16,313 nucleotides of DNA from an uncultured Lachnospiraceae bacterium (GTDB taxonomy: Bacteria > Bacillota > Clostridia > Lachnospirales > Lachnospiraceae): NCBI GenBank assembly GCA_910586615.1, contig CAJUJP010000066.1:1-16313 (forward strand). Direction: 5' to 3'. Position numbers and translations under genes: made by a program. The notes under the pieces were generated by a model. That model had not been told where the DNA came from. It ran no database searches and saw only the letters and a program-made list of their open reading frames with translations. This document shows positions 1-5,791 of the stretch, one piece after another. How positions within the stretch are numbered: the stretch's first letter is position 1; each line of letters opens with the position of its first letter.

Positions 1-54
1 TGATTCATATCAACAAAGATTTTTACCCATAGACACAGGATTTTTTACAGCCTC
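1..54. repeat. Left copy of 54-bp terminal inverted repeat
   Basis: Bases 1-54 are the exact reverse complement of 16260-16313; identity breaks at base 55. No transposase is encoded inside. The likely source is one end of a multi-copy insertion sequence at which an assembly stopped. The family cannot be named from 54 bases. Confidence 0.9.
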
Positions 55-94
55 GAAAACCCAGCAAAATCAAGGCTTCCCGGCACTGTCAAAA

Positions 95-167
95 TGGAGA
101 TAGCGAGACTCGAACTCGTGACCTATACGTTGCGAACGTATCGCTCTCCCAACTGAGCTATATCCCC
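95..167 (-). tRNA. tRNA-Ala (anticodon CGC)
   Basis: Read on the minus strand, the 73 bases fold as a standard tRNA: a 7-bp acceptor stem, a 4-bp D stem with G18G19, a 5-bp anticodon stem with loop TTCGCAA (anticodon CGC, codon GCG), a 5-base variable region and a TTCGAGT T-loop. The acceptor has the G3:U70 wobble pair that is the alanine identity element, and A73. The top T-stem pair (49-65) is an A.C mismatch. CCA is not encoded; the following bases read TTT, so CCA must be added after transcription. The gene sits only about 40 bases from the left terminal repeat. Confidence 0.92.
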
Positions 168-278
168 ACAAAACTTATTTTGGATAAAAGATCAGAATAA
201 TCTTCTAATCATCAGGACAAATGCTGTGTCAACAAGTTATGTATAACTTCTATGCGAAACAGTTTTATGTCTGGGTTT

Positions 279-306
279 ATTATAGCACATTGAAGATAGA
301 ATGCAA
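279..306 (-). promoter_or_regulatory. Sigma-A promoter for tRNA-Ala
   Basis: On the minus strand a -35 TTGCAT (301-306) and a consensus -10 TATAAT (279-284) are separated by 16 bases. Initiation would fall near 272, about 105 bases before the tRNA 5' end, leaving a leader to be processed. Confidence 0.6.
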
Positions 307-320
307 GAATAGAAATTGAA

Positions 321-346
321 TTTTCCCAGTAGAGCAAGTGGGAAAA
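321..346. repeat. Inverted repeat, 8-bp perfect stem
   Basis: TTTTCCCA (321-328) and TGGGAAAA (339-346) form a perfect stem around a 10-base loop. It lies just upstream of the tRNA promoter as read on the minus strand. No T-run follows on either strand, so it is not a clear terminator; it could be an operator or an RNA hairpin. Confidence 0.45.
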
Positions 347-373
347 GAAGCTTGAATATGATAAAATAGTATG

Positions 374-415
374 ACCGGGAGCGAGAGTGTTTCATTTTCG
401 TTTCCGGTATTTTTT
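374..415 (+). terminator. Orphan Rho-independent terminator
   Basis: Bases 374-389 pair with 393-408 to give about 16 bp including several G-T wobbles, closed by a TTT loop. The hairpin is followed by ATTTTTT (409-415). This is a textbook plus-strand terminator, yet no plus-strand gene lies upstream within the window. It may end a transcript starting beyond the left repeat, a small RNA, or a gene lost by rearrangement. Confidence 0.6.
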
Positions 416-506
416 AGATATAGGATGCTGGCTGGGTCTATTTGCCCCTGGCATTATCGGTATGGCGAATTACTCCGGACTTAAGAGGCTGTGAAACAGA
501 CTGCGC

Positions 507-550
507 AAACAAGCTTTTTCTTGGTAAGCATGAGAAGCAAGCTTGTTTTT
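507..550 (+). terminator. Hairpin with T-run, terminator-like
   Basis: AAACAAGCTT (507-516) pairs perfectly with AAGCTTGTTT (539-548), with further imperfect pairing in the loop. The 3' arm merges into a six-T tract (545-550). It has terminator form, but as with the hairpin at 374 no upstream plus-strand gene is visible. Confidence 0.45.
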
Positions 551-600
551 ATGGTATGGGAAATTTCTCCGCTTATCCGAGTCCGCGAAGCGAATCTCGC

Positions 601-618
601 AATCGAACTTGTTCGATT
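601..618. repeat. Short inverted repeat with 4-base loop
   Basis: AATCGAA and TTCGATT flank a CTTG loop. The hairpin lies amid several GCGAAGC motifs between 585 and 640 and may be part of a degenerate extragenic palindromic element. Confidence 0.4.
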
Positions 619-677
619 TGTTATTTTGCGAAGCAAATTACTTTTTTTATTTTACAGGAGAGCAAAATATTATGATA

Positions 678-691
678 TTTTCATATGAAAA
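678..691. promoter_or_regulatory. Perfect 14-bp AT-rich palindrome
   Basis: TTTTCATATGAAAA is fully symmetric and lies 30 bases upstream of the likely ECF promoter of the sigma operon. It could be a binding site for a dimeric regulator. No cognate regulator is identified. Confidence 0.3.
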
Positions 692-720
692 AGTATTTTA
701 ATAAAACTGCGCAGAAAAAA

Positions 721-748
721 TGAACCGCGTATAAAGTCATGACGAATA
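721..748 (+). promoter_or_regulatory. Putative ECF-type (autoregulatory) promoter
   Basis: TGAACC (721-726), 16 bases, then CGAATA (743-748) resembles the promoters read by Bacillus ECF sigma factors, which have an AAC core at -35 and a CG-starting -10. It lies about 30 bases before the start of an ECF sigma gene, the usual position for autoregulation. It is a motif match by eye only. Confidence 0.45.
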
Positions 749-777
749 TAGAGTGAACAGGCAGAGGAGGTGAAACG

Positions 778-1302
778 GTGAATGCAGGAGAAATAGAAAA
801 ATGTATTGATGATTTCGGTACAGACATATATAGATTTTGCCTGAAACTCTGTGTGGATAAAGAAGATGCCGAGGATTTGTATCAACAGACGTTTCTGAAA
901 GCATTAGAAACGGAATGGATGCTTGACTGGGAGAAAAATCCGAAAGCATTGTTCTTTTCTTTAGCACATAATCTTTGGAAAAGTGACAGAAGAAAACAGG
1001 CCCGGCGTAATATGATCGCTCCTTGCAGCAATATTGAGGATGACGCGGAAACATTGCTGCGTTCCGAAGAAAATATTGAAGAACACTATTTTCAGAAGGA
1101 ACTGATCACGGAAGTTCGCCAGATTATGCAAACGCTTCCGGAGAAGTTTCAAGTACCTTTGATATTATTTTATCTTTCCGATTGTTCCATAGAGCAGATA
1201 GCGGCTATTATAAAAAAGCCGCCTGGTACTGTAAAAAGTCGATTATTTAAAGGAAGAAACCTGATTAAAAAAAGATTGGAGGACACTGGCTATGAGAGAT
1301 GA
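778..1302 (+). CDS. ECF-family RNA polymerase sigma factor
   Basis: This 174-residue protein is an extracytoplasmic-function (group IV) sigma factor, which redirects RNA polymerase to a small set of stress promoters. Sigma region 2 is at about residues 12-60, including the DAEDLYQQTF segment typical of region 2.2. Region 4 is at about 117-168 (LPEKFQVPLILFY, then the helix-turn-helix ending TVKSRLFKGR). Regions 1.1 and 3 are absent, as expected. The start is GTG at 778, preceded by AGAGGAGG. The stop overlaps the next gene by 11 bases, so the two are translationally coupled, as sigma/anti-sigma pairs usually are. Local GC is low: 18 of 60 bases at 781-840. The family call is secure; the regulon is unknown. 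Confidence 0.93.
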   Translation: MNAGEIEKCIDDFGTDIYRFCLKLCVDKEDAEDLYQQTFLKALETEWMLDWEKNPKALFFSLAHNLWKSDRRKQARRNMIAPCSNIEDDAETLLRSEENIEEHYFQKELITEVRQIMQTLPEKFQVPLILFYLSDCSIEQIAAIIKKPPGTVKSRLFKGRNLIKKRLEDTGYER

Positions 1303-1669
1303 CTGCACGAATATGGAAATAGAAGAAATAATCCGGGCTTCTGTTAAAATAGTGGATGCACCAGCCCCGGAACTGAATGAAAGTCTCAAAGCGGCTCTGT
1401 ATCAACAGGAAGCCGCACTGCGAAAACGACCTGTCACATATGCCTTGTCACTTTGGTATCTGCCCATGATCTTAAATATGGCAACCTTTTCTTTACTGGC
1501 TGTTTTGGCTGTTACAGTCATTGAGAATGTTTATTTATCTTATTTTGCCGCCGGCATATGTTTTTATATAGCTGTGGCGGGTATATTGATTACCATGATA
1601 GGTGTAAAAAGAGCAAACATAAAAAAGGATATCACAATCCGTATTGAGAAAAGAGGAGTGCTGGCATGA
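1292..1669 (+). CDS. Small membrane protein, putative anti-sigma factor
   Basis: This 125-residue protein has a cytoplasmic-looking N-terminal segment of about 50 residues, then two hydrophobic helices (about 56-77 and 82-104) and a basic C-terminal tail. It overlaps the sigma gene by 11 bases and the next gene by 4 (ATGA). Position, size and N-terminal soluble segment fit an anti-sigma factor that holds the ECF sigma at the membrane. The HxxxCxxC signature of zinc anti-sigma domains is absent and I do not recognise a named family, so the role comes from context only. The start ATG at 1292 has GGAGG about 10 bases upstream; an internal ATG at 1313 is an alternative. Confidence 0.7.
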   Translation: MRDDCTNMEIEEIIRASVKIVDAPAPELNESLKAALYQQEAALRKRPVTYALSLWYLPMILNMATFSLLAVLAVTVIENVYLSYFAAGICFYIAVAGILITMIGVKRANIKKDITIRIEKRGVLA

Positions 1670-2556
1670 ACAATTCGAAAAACAAAAAATTACTGTTTTA
1701 TATCGGGATGTTTATCATCTTATTGCTGATTTTTTTACGGTTCGGCCTGTTTTATTTAAGGAGTGACGGATTTAGCGGTCTTTCCGTACTGATTCCCGTT
1801 ATGCTGCTCTGCTTTATCATTTCCGCGTTGTGTACCGCTGCTTTTTTTGCAGCGTGGGTATATCGGGATTGTATAGAGCGGGGCGATGATCCGATACTAT
1901 GGCCGCTTGTTGTTTTTATTGCGACACCCTTTATCGGGTTGCTGATTTATTTTTTACGCCGTTCAGAAATAAAAGACACCTGTCCTGCTTGTGGACATAA
2001 AATTTCATTAAAAGCAAAATACTGCGAAGCGTGCGGAACACTTGTTAAAAAGGAGGATAACAGCATTATGGTACAAAGGGGAACACATCATTTAAAATTT
2101 ATTATCGCCGGGGGTATGAGCATGGTACTCATGCTGATCTGCCTGACGGGGTTTATCATCAGTGCGGTCACCGGAAGGGGTATCAATACGGATGCTGCTT
2201 TCAGTGAGCGGATTTGGAACTCAGGGGTGATCAGCATGAATTATAATGCCTGTATTGATGACATCTGGAAACTGGATTTCAGAAGTGCCAGTGACGGGTT
2301 TGTGAAGGAACAAAATATGACGATTACAGACGCAGACACGCAGCTGCTTCATGCAGACATTTCCTGCGGCACTGTGCCGGACGGGGCAACACTTGTTTTG
2401 TGGCTGGTACAGGGAGATGTGGCAGAGTCTATTGATATTACCAATCTTTCCGAGCCGCTGGAATACCCTTTGAATGAATTTAAAAACGGAAAAATTCATG
2501 TCAGGCTGCAGATCAATGGTGTAGAAGATACCGTTTCAGAAATTTATATTAAGTAA
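1666..2556 (+). CDS. Zinc-ribbon membrane protein, possible sensor of the sigma operon
   Basis: This 296-residue protein has hydrophobic segments at about 9-31, 38-65, 78-97 and 143-168. The stretch from about 58 to 99 (AWVYRDCIERGDDPILWPL and onward) resembles the short membrane domain found at the N-terminus of phospholipase D and cardiolipin synthase proteins (PLDc_N-like). A zinc ribbon follows with C106, C109, C120 and C123. Residues 170-296 form a soluble C-terminal domain, probably beta-rich, that I do not recognise. The 4-base overlap with the preceding gene and tight operon placement suggest it supplies the signal input or is the third regulatory partner of the ECF sigma. Which side the zinc ribbon and C-terminal domain face is ambiguous. 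It could instead be a structural envelope protein. Confidence 0.75.
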   Translation: MNNSKNKKLLFYIGMFIILLLIFLRFGLFYLRSDGFSGLSVLIPVMLLCFIISALCTAAFFAAWVYRDCIERGDDPILWPLVVFIATPFIGLLIYFLRRSEIKDTCPACGHKISLKAKYCEACGTLVKKEDNSIMVQRGTHHLKFIIAGGMSMVLMLICLTGFIISAVTGRGINTDAAFSERIWNSGVISMNYNACIDDIWKLDFRSASDGFVKEQNMTITDADTQLLHADISCGTVPDGATLVLWLVQGDVAESIDITNLSEPLEYPLNEFKNGKIHVRLQINGVEDTVSEIYIK

Positions 2557-2605
2557 CAGGGCCGGCAGCGCCGATATATGCAGCAGAAAAGGATGGAAAC
2601 GTAGG

Positions 2606-3814
2606 ATGAAAAAAGATCAGATGAAAGACAAGATTATTCACCTTCCAGGAGAGCAGTGGAAGGGCACGGTGGTTCCCATTGGCTATACGACTAAGATGTA
2701 TTATGATGTGAATATGCAAATGGTTTCTGACGGATATGATATTACGATTCATAAACGCAAATTTGATGTGCCGGTGACACATTGTCCGGAGGAGTACGAC
2801 TTTCCGGATAAACTGTATCAGGAGCATTGGGAGAAAGCATTTGCCTGGGGAATCGTCGAAGAGCGGGATGGGAAAGAGGAGCTGCTTGCCTGCATTGAAA
2901 CATGTCCGGAAGAGTGGAGTAACCGTCTGACTGTCACGGAACTGTGGGTTCATGAGAAAATAAGACGGCAGGGGATCGGTCATACGCTCATGGCGATCGC
3001 AAAGGAGCAGGCGGTTTTAGAACACCGGCGGGCCATCATACTGGAGACGCAGTCCTGCAATGTGGACGCCATTGCTTTTTACCGGCAGGAAGGCTTTGAG
3101 CCCATCGGTCTGGATACATGCTGTTACACCAATCAGGATCTGGAGAGAAAAGAAGTGCGGATCAATATGGGATATTTTTCCAGGCGGCAGAAGGTGACGA
3201 GGGACGATATTGTCATTCGCAAGGAAGCGCCGGGCGATTATCATAAGACGGAGCAAATGACGTTAAAGGCATTCTGGAATAAACATCGTATGGGATGTAA
3301 TGAACACCTGCTGGTGCACAAGCTACGTAAGAGTGACGTGTATCTGCCGGAACTGTCCAGAGTAGCGGCTGCCGGGGACGAGATTGTGGGTGCGATCTTA
3401 TACAGCAAGGCGTGGCTGAGAAAGGAGACCGGTCAGGAGAAAGAAATCCTGTTATTCGGACCGCTTTGCGTGGCTCCTGAATGGCAGGGATGCGGTGTGG
3501 GCGGTTTGCTGCTGGAAGAAACGCTTGCGCTGGCAAAGGAGTCCGGTTATGCCGGCGTCGTGATTTTCGGCGAGCCGGATTATTATCCCAGGCACGGGTT
3601 TCAGACATGTGACAATTTCGGCATTACCACGGCAGATGGTAAGAATTTTGACGCGTTTATGGGGATTGAGCTTGTGGAGGGCGGGCTTTCTGGTTTCGGC
3701 GGGAGCTTCTATGCGCCAGAGGCATTTGAGGATCTGCCGGAGGAGGAGAACGAGGCATTTACGCAAAGATTTGACGCGCCGGTGAAGAGGAAATTCCCGG
3801 GGCAGTGGGAGTAG
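2606..3814 (+). CDS. Tandem GNAT-family N-acetyltransferase
   Basis: This 402-residue protein carries two GNAT acetyltransferase domains in one chain. The first spans about residues 20-165, with the acetyl-CoA pyrophosphate loop RRQGIG at 120-125 and a typical C-terminal FYRQEGF. The second spans about 205-345, with QGCGVG at 294-299 and YYPRHGF near 329-335, resembling the YhbS-type subgroup. Both loops are intact, so both domains may bind acetyl-CoA. The substrate cannot be told from sequence. The start ATG at 2606 is preceded by AAAAGGATGG. It follows the sigma operon by 49 bases with no clear terminator, but its GC is much higher (36 of 60 bases at 3361-3420 against 16 of 60 at 1681-1740), so it may be an older resident gene. 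Confidence 0.88.
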   Translation: MKKDQMKDKIIHLPGEQWKGTVVPIGYTTKMYYDVNMQMVSDGYDITIHKRKFDVPVTHCPEEYDFPDKLYQEHWEKAFAWGIVEERDGKEELLACIETCPEEWSNRLTVTELWVHEKIRRQGIGHTLMAIAKEQAVLEHRRAIILETQSCNVDAIAFYRQEGFEPIGLDTCCYTNQDLERKEVRINMGYFSRRQKVTRDDIVIRKEAPGDYHKTEQMTLKAFWNKHRMGCNEHLLVHKLRKSDVYLPELSRVAAAGDEIVGAILYSKAWLRKETGQEKEILLFGPLCVAPEWQGCGVGGLLLEETLALAKESGYAGVVIFGEPDYYPRHGFQTCDNFGITTADGKNFDAFMGIELVEGGLSGFGGSFYAPEAFEDLPEEENEAFTQRFDAPVKRKFPGQWE

Positions 3815-3850
3815 GTTGAAAAATTATGCTGATGCACTAATTCTTCAACC
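3814..3850. repeat. Long hairpin between convergent genes
   Basis: A 13-bp arm pair, GGTTGAAAAATTA against TAATTCTTCAACC with one mismatch, is extended by TGC/GCA across a bulged C to a TGAT loop. It starts at the last base of the GNAT stop codon and lies between convergent transcripts, so it may terminate either. No T-run follows on either strand, so it is not a canonical intrinsic terminator. Confidence 0.5.
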
Positions 3851-3950
3851 GGACATTTGAGTTAGAGCCGGGATATGCCTTGATTGCAGTAAACTGTTCT
3901 GAAATGACGGAGCAGATTGAAGTCAGGAACAGGGAAGCCGGGCGTGGAGC

Positions 3951-4298
3951 TTATTCACGAGGATGTTCCGGGCACGTAATCTTGAGAATGTCGTCAAAGC
4001 TGATCTTCGTATTTACGATCTGTAATAACCGGCTGGTCTCTTCGATGCGGGCGACCATGCCGGTTATTTTAATATATTCGTCTTTGTGGAAATAGACCAC
4101 CGTGGCGATCTTTCCTTTGACCAGCAGATGCATCTGGCGATCCAGTTCCACAGCTGCCTCTTCGGATAATTCTATTTTGGGTACGGTGATCTTCTCTTTG
4201 GCGGCCAGTGCATCCGGCAGGTTTTTCAGAGCCGCAAAGGGCATGAACTGCTTGGCCCGTTCTTCGATTGGCATTTTATGTTTAGGTTTACTCCCCAC
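3951..4298 (-). CDS. yolD: YolD-like protein
   Basis: This 115-residue protein matches the YolD-like family, with the N-terminal block RAKQFMPFAALKNLPDAL (about residues 14-31) and a conserved central segment VVYFHKDEYIKITGMVARIE (about 67-86). The family is almost always encoded beside UvrX/UmuC-type Y-family polymerases in Firmicutes and is thought to act with them, possibly in a UmuD-like accessory role; that role is inferred rather than proven. Its start overlaps the end of the polymerase gene by 11 bases, so the two are translationally coupled and should share the LexA-controlled promoter at 5626. Confidence 0.88.
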   Translation of the reverse strand: MGSKPKHKMPIEERAKQFMPFAALKNLPDALAAKEKITVPKIELSEEAAVELDRQMHLLVKGKIATVVYFHKDEYIKITGMVARIEETSRLLQIVNTKISFDDILKITCPEHPRE

Positions 4299-5553
4299 TT
4301 TTGTGTCCTCCGATCTGATGATTTCTTTCTCTGGTCATGGCCCCTTCTTCCAGATTCATGCCTTTTAAAATGGCATCTTTGCCGAATTTATTCTTGATAC
4401 TGATCACGGCCTGCTGGATTCTGCGGCTGCGTTCCAGTTCCTCCCCGTCCACGAAAAAGTTATACTGGCGGTATTCTTCCGGCATCACATTGTTACAGGT
4501 GATATTGACCCGGCGGATCCCGTAGGAGGGATTTACGATCCTCTCGTACAGCGCGGTTACTGCAGGTATGAGCAGAAGGTCGGAATTGGTTTCCACATCC
4601 GGGGAGGCGGAGCCATGGGCAGAGGGAACATTCAGCCGGTTGGAGTAGCCCACATGCAAGGTGATCGATTTCGTGACCAGATTCTTTTCCACCAGATCAA
4701 GGCAGAGCAGATCCATCATTTCCTTGACGATCAGGAGGCCTTTATCATAAGAATAGTCGCAGGAGAGTACCTGTCCGCTGCCGATGCAGGTGGAATGAGA
4801 CCGGTAGGCTTTAATATCTGCCATGGTGACGCTTTCGATTCCCCAGGCGTGATCAATCAGGAGTTCCGCGTCGATGCCGAAGAGCCGGTATAGAAGTTCT
4901 TCATCGGCTTCGGTGATATCCCGCATGGTACGTATACCATAGGGTTCCAGCCTTCTGGCAATGCCCGACCCCACGCGCCAGAAATCGGTAAGCGGTCTGT
5001 GGTTCCACAGGCTCTCGCAGTAGCTTTTCTCATTCAGTTCTCCGATGAAATCGGCGGCATGTTTGGCGGTGATATCCAGGGCAACTTTGGCCAGATAGAG
5101 ATTCGTGCCTACACCGCAGGCAGCGCGGATGCCGGTGGTGCGATACACATCTTCCAGAATGCGCTGGCCCAGCTCTCTGGCGGAGAGACGGTACAGTTCC
5201 AGATAGTCGGTCACATCCATGAAGACCTCGTCGATGGAGTAGGGGTGAATGTCCTCTTTGGAGATATATTTCAGATAGACCGCATAAATGTCTGCGGAAG
5301 TATCGATATATTTCTGCATACGGGGCGGGGCGGTTATATATTTTATATTCTTCGGAATCTCGAAAAGACGGCAGCGGTTCCTGATACCCAGTGCTTTCAG
5401 AGCCGGTGTGATGGCAAGGCAGATGGTCTTCTCGGTGCGTTCAGGGTCGGCCACAACAAGGCTGGCGGTCATGGGATCCAGCCCACGAGCTACGCATTCT
5501 ACGGATGCATAGAAGGATTTTAAGTCAATACAAAGATAGATGCGCTGTTTCAT
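4288..5553 (-). CDS. Y-family DNA polymerase (UvrX/UmuC-like), translesion synthesis
   Basis: From ATG at 5553 this is a 421-residue error-prone polymerase that copies past DNA lesions. Catalytic residues are D10 in the N-terminal YLCIDLKSFYASVE block and D108-E109 in YSIDEVFMD. Y15 occupies the steric-gate position. Helix-hairpin-helix and little-finger regions follow, and the C-terminus MTRERNHQIGGHKSG is typical of the Firmicutes UvrX/YqjW group. In-frame starts exist upstream (TTG 5583, ATG 5574, ATG 5565). I prefer 5553 because family members begin just before the YLCIDLKSFYASVE block and AAAGGA lies 12 bases upstream. The upstream starts have a Shine-Dalgarno-like stretch directly abutting them, which is too close. 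A LexA box at 5637-5650 implies SOS induction. The gene is complete. Confidence 0.93.
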   Translation of the reverse strand: MKQRIYLCIDLKSFYASVECVARGLDPMTASLVVADPERTEKTICLAITPALKALGIRNRCRLFEIPKNIKYITAPPRMQKYIDTSADIYAVYLKYISKEDIHPYSIDEVFMDVTDYLELYRLSARELGQRILEDVYRTTGIRAACGVGTNLYLAKVALDITAKHAADFIGELNEKSYCESLWNHRPLTDFWRVGSGIARRLEPYGIRTMRDITEADEELLYRLFGIDAELLIDHAWGIESVTMADIKAYRSHSTCIGSGQVLSCDYSYDKGLLIVKEMMDLLCLDLVEKNLVTKSITLHVGYSNRLNVPSAHGSASPDVETNSDLLLIPAVTALYERIVNPSYGIRRVNITCNNVMPEEYRQYNFFVDGEELERSRRIQQAVISIKNKFGKDAILKGMNLEEGAMTRERNHQIGGHKSGE

Positions 5554-5625
5554 AAATGTATTCATTCCTTTCATTTCCTGCAAGGTATAAATTTGCTGCG
5601 AATACCTGTTCGGTTATGTAAAAAG

Positions 5626-5650
5626 AGTATACCACACAAACGTACGTTTG
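5626..5650 (-). promoter_or_regulatory. LexA (SOS) box over the promoter of the polymerase-yolD operon
   Basis: CAAACGTACGTTTG (5637-5650) is a perfect palindrome fitting the Gram-positive LexA/DinR pattern CRAAC-N4-GTTYG. On the minus strand the -10 TATACT (5626-5631) begins five bases downstream, so LexA would sit between -35 and -10 and block polymerase. The regulated start codon at 5553 lies about 70 bases downstream. Confidence 0.75.
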
Positions 5651-5722
5651 GATACTGGAAAATTTTATAAAGTTAAACAAAGAAATAGGGGGACAAGACA
5701 TAGAAAAAATGATAGAATGTTT

Positions 5723-5759
5723 TTGACTGTTTCTATGGAAGTTGTAAAAAGAAACTGTC
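5723..5759 (+). promoter_or_regulatory. Candidate promoter and operator of the HD-GYP gene
   Basis: TTGACT (5723-5728), 16 bases, then TAAAAA (5745-5750) is a plausible sigma-A promoter about 40 bases before the start codon. The -10 is weak. It is embedded in an imperfect inverted repeat (GACTGTTTCT at 5725-5734, AGAAACTGTC at 5750-5759) that could be an operator. Confidence 0.35.
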
Positions 5760-5791
5760 GGGCAGTATATTTATGAAGGGGAAATTTGCAA

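Larger units (their letters stand above)
168..777. other. Gene-free, hairpin-rich intergenic region
   Basis: No convincing coding sequence lies here. The two overlapping short frames at 442-688 have no start context and run through hairpins. The stretch holds the tRNA promoter, at least four inverted repeats (321-346, 374-408, 507-548, 601-618), several GCGAAGC-type motifs between 585 and 640, an AT-rich palindrome (678-691) and the sigma-operon promoter (721-748). The density of imperfect palindromes suggests a decayed repeat or an unannotated small RNA rather than a gene remnant. Confidence 0.6.

Noticed and set aside
442..688. Two overlapping short frames of 65-77 codons
   Set aside because: Neither has a ribosome binding site, the frames run through hairpins, and the products have low-complexity composition without any domain.
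3853..4095. Short plus-strand frame after the GNAT gene
   Set aside because: The 3' half is antisense to yolD. The first 30 codons read somewhat like protein but match no family I know and have no start signal; at best a gene scrap.
4615..5523. Plus-strand frames opposite the polymerase gene
   Set aside because: They are antisense shadows of a clearly identified polymerase with intact catalytic motifs.
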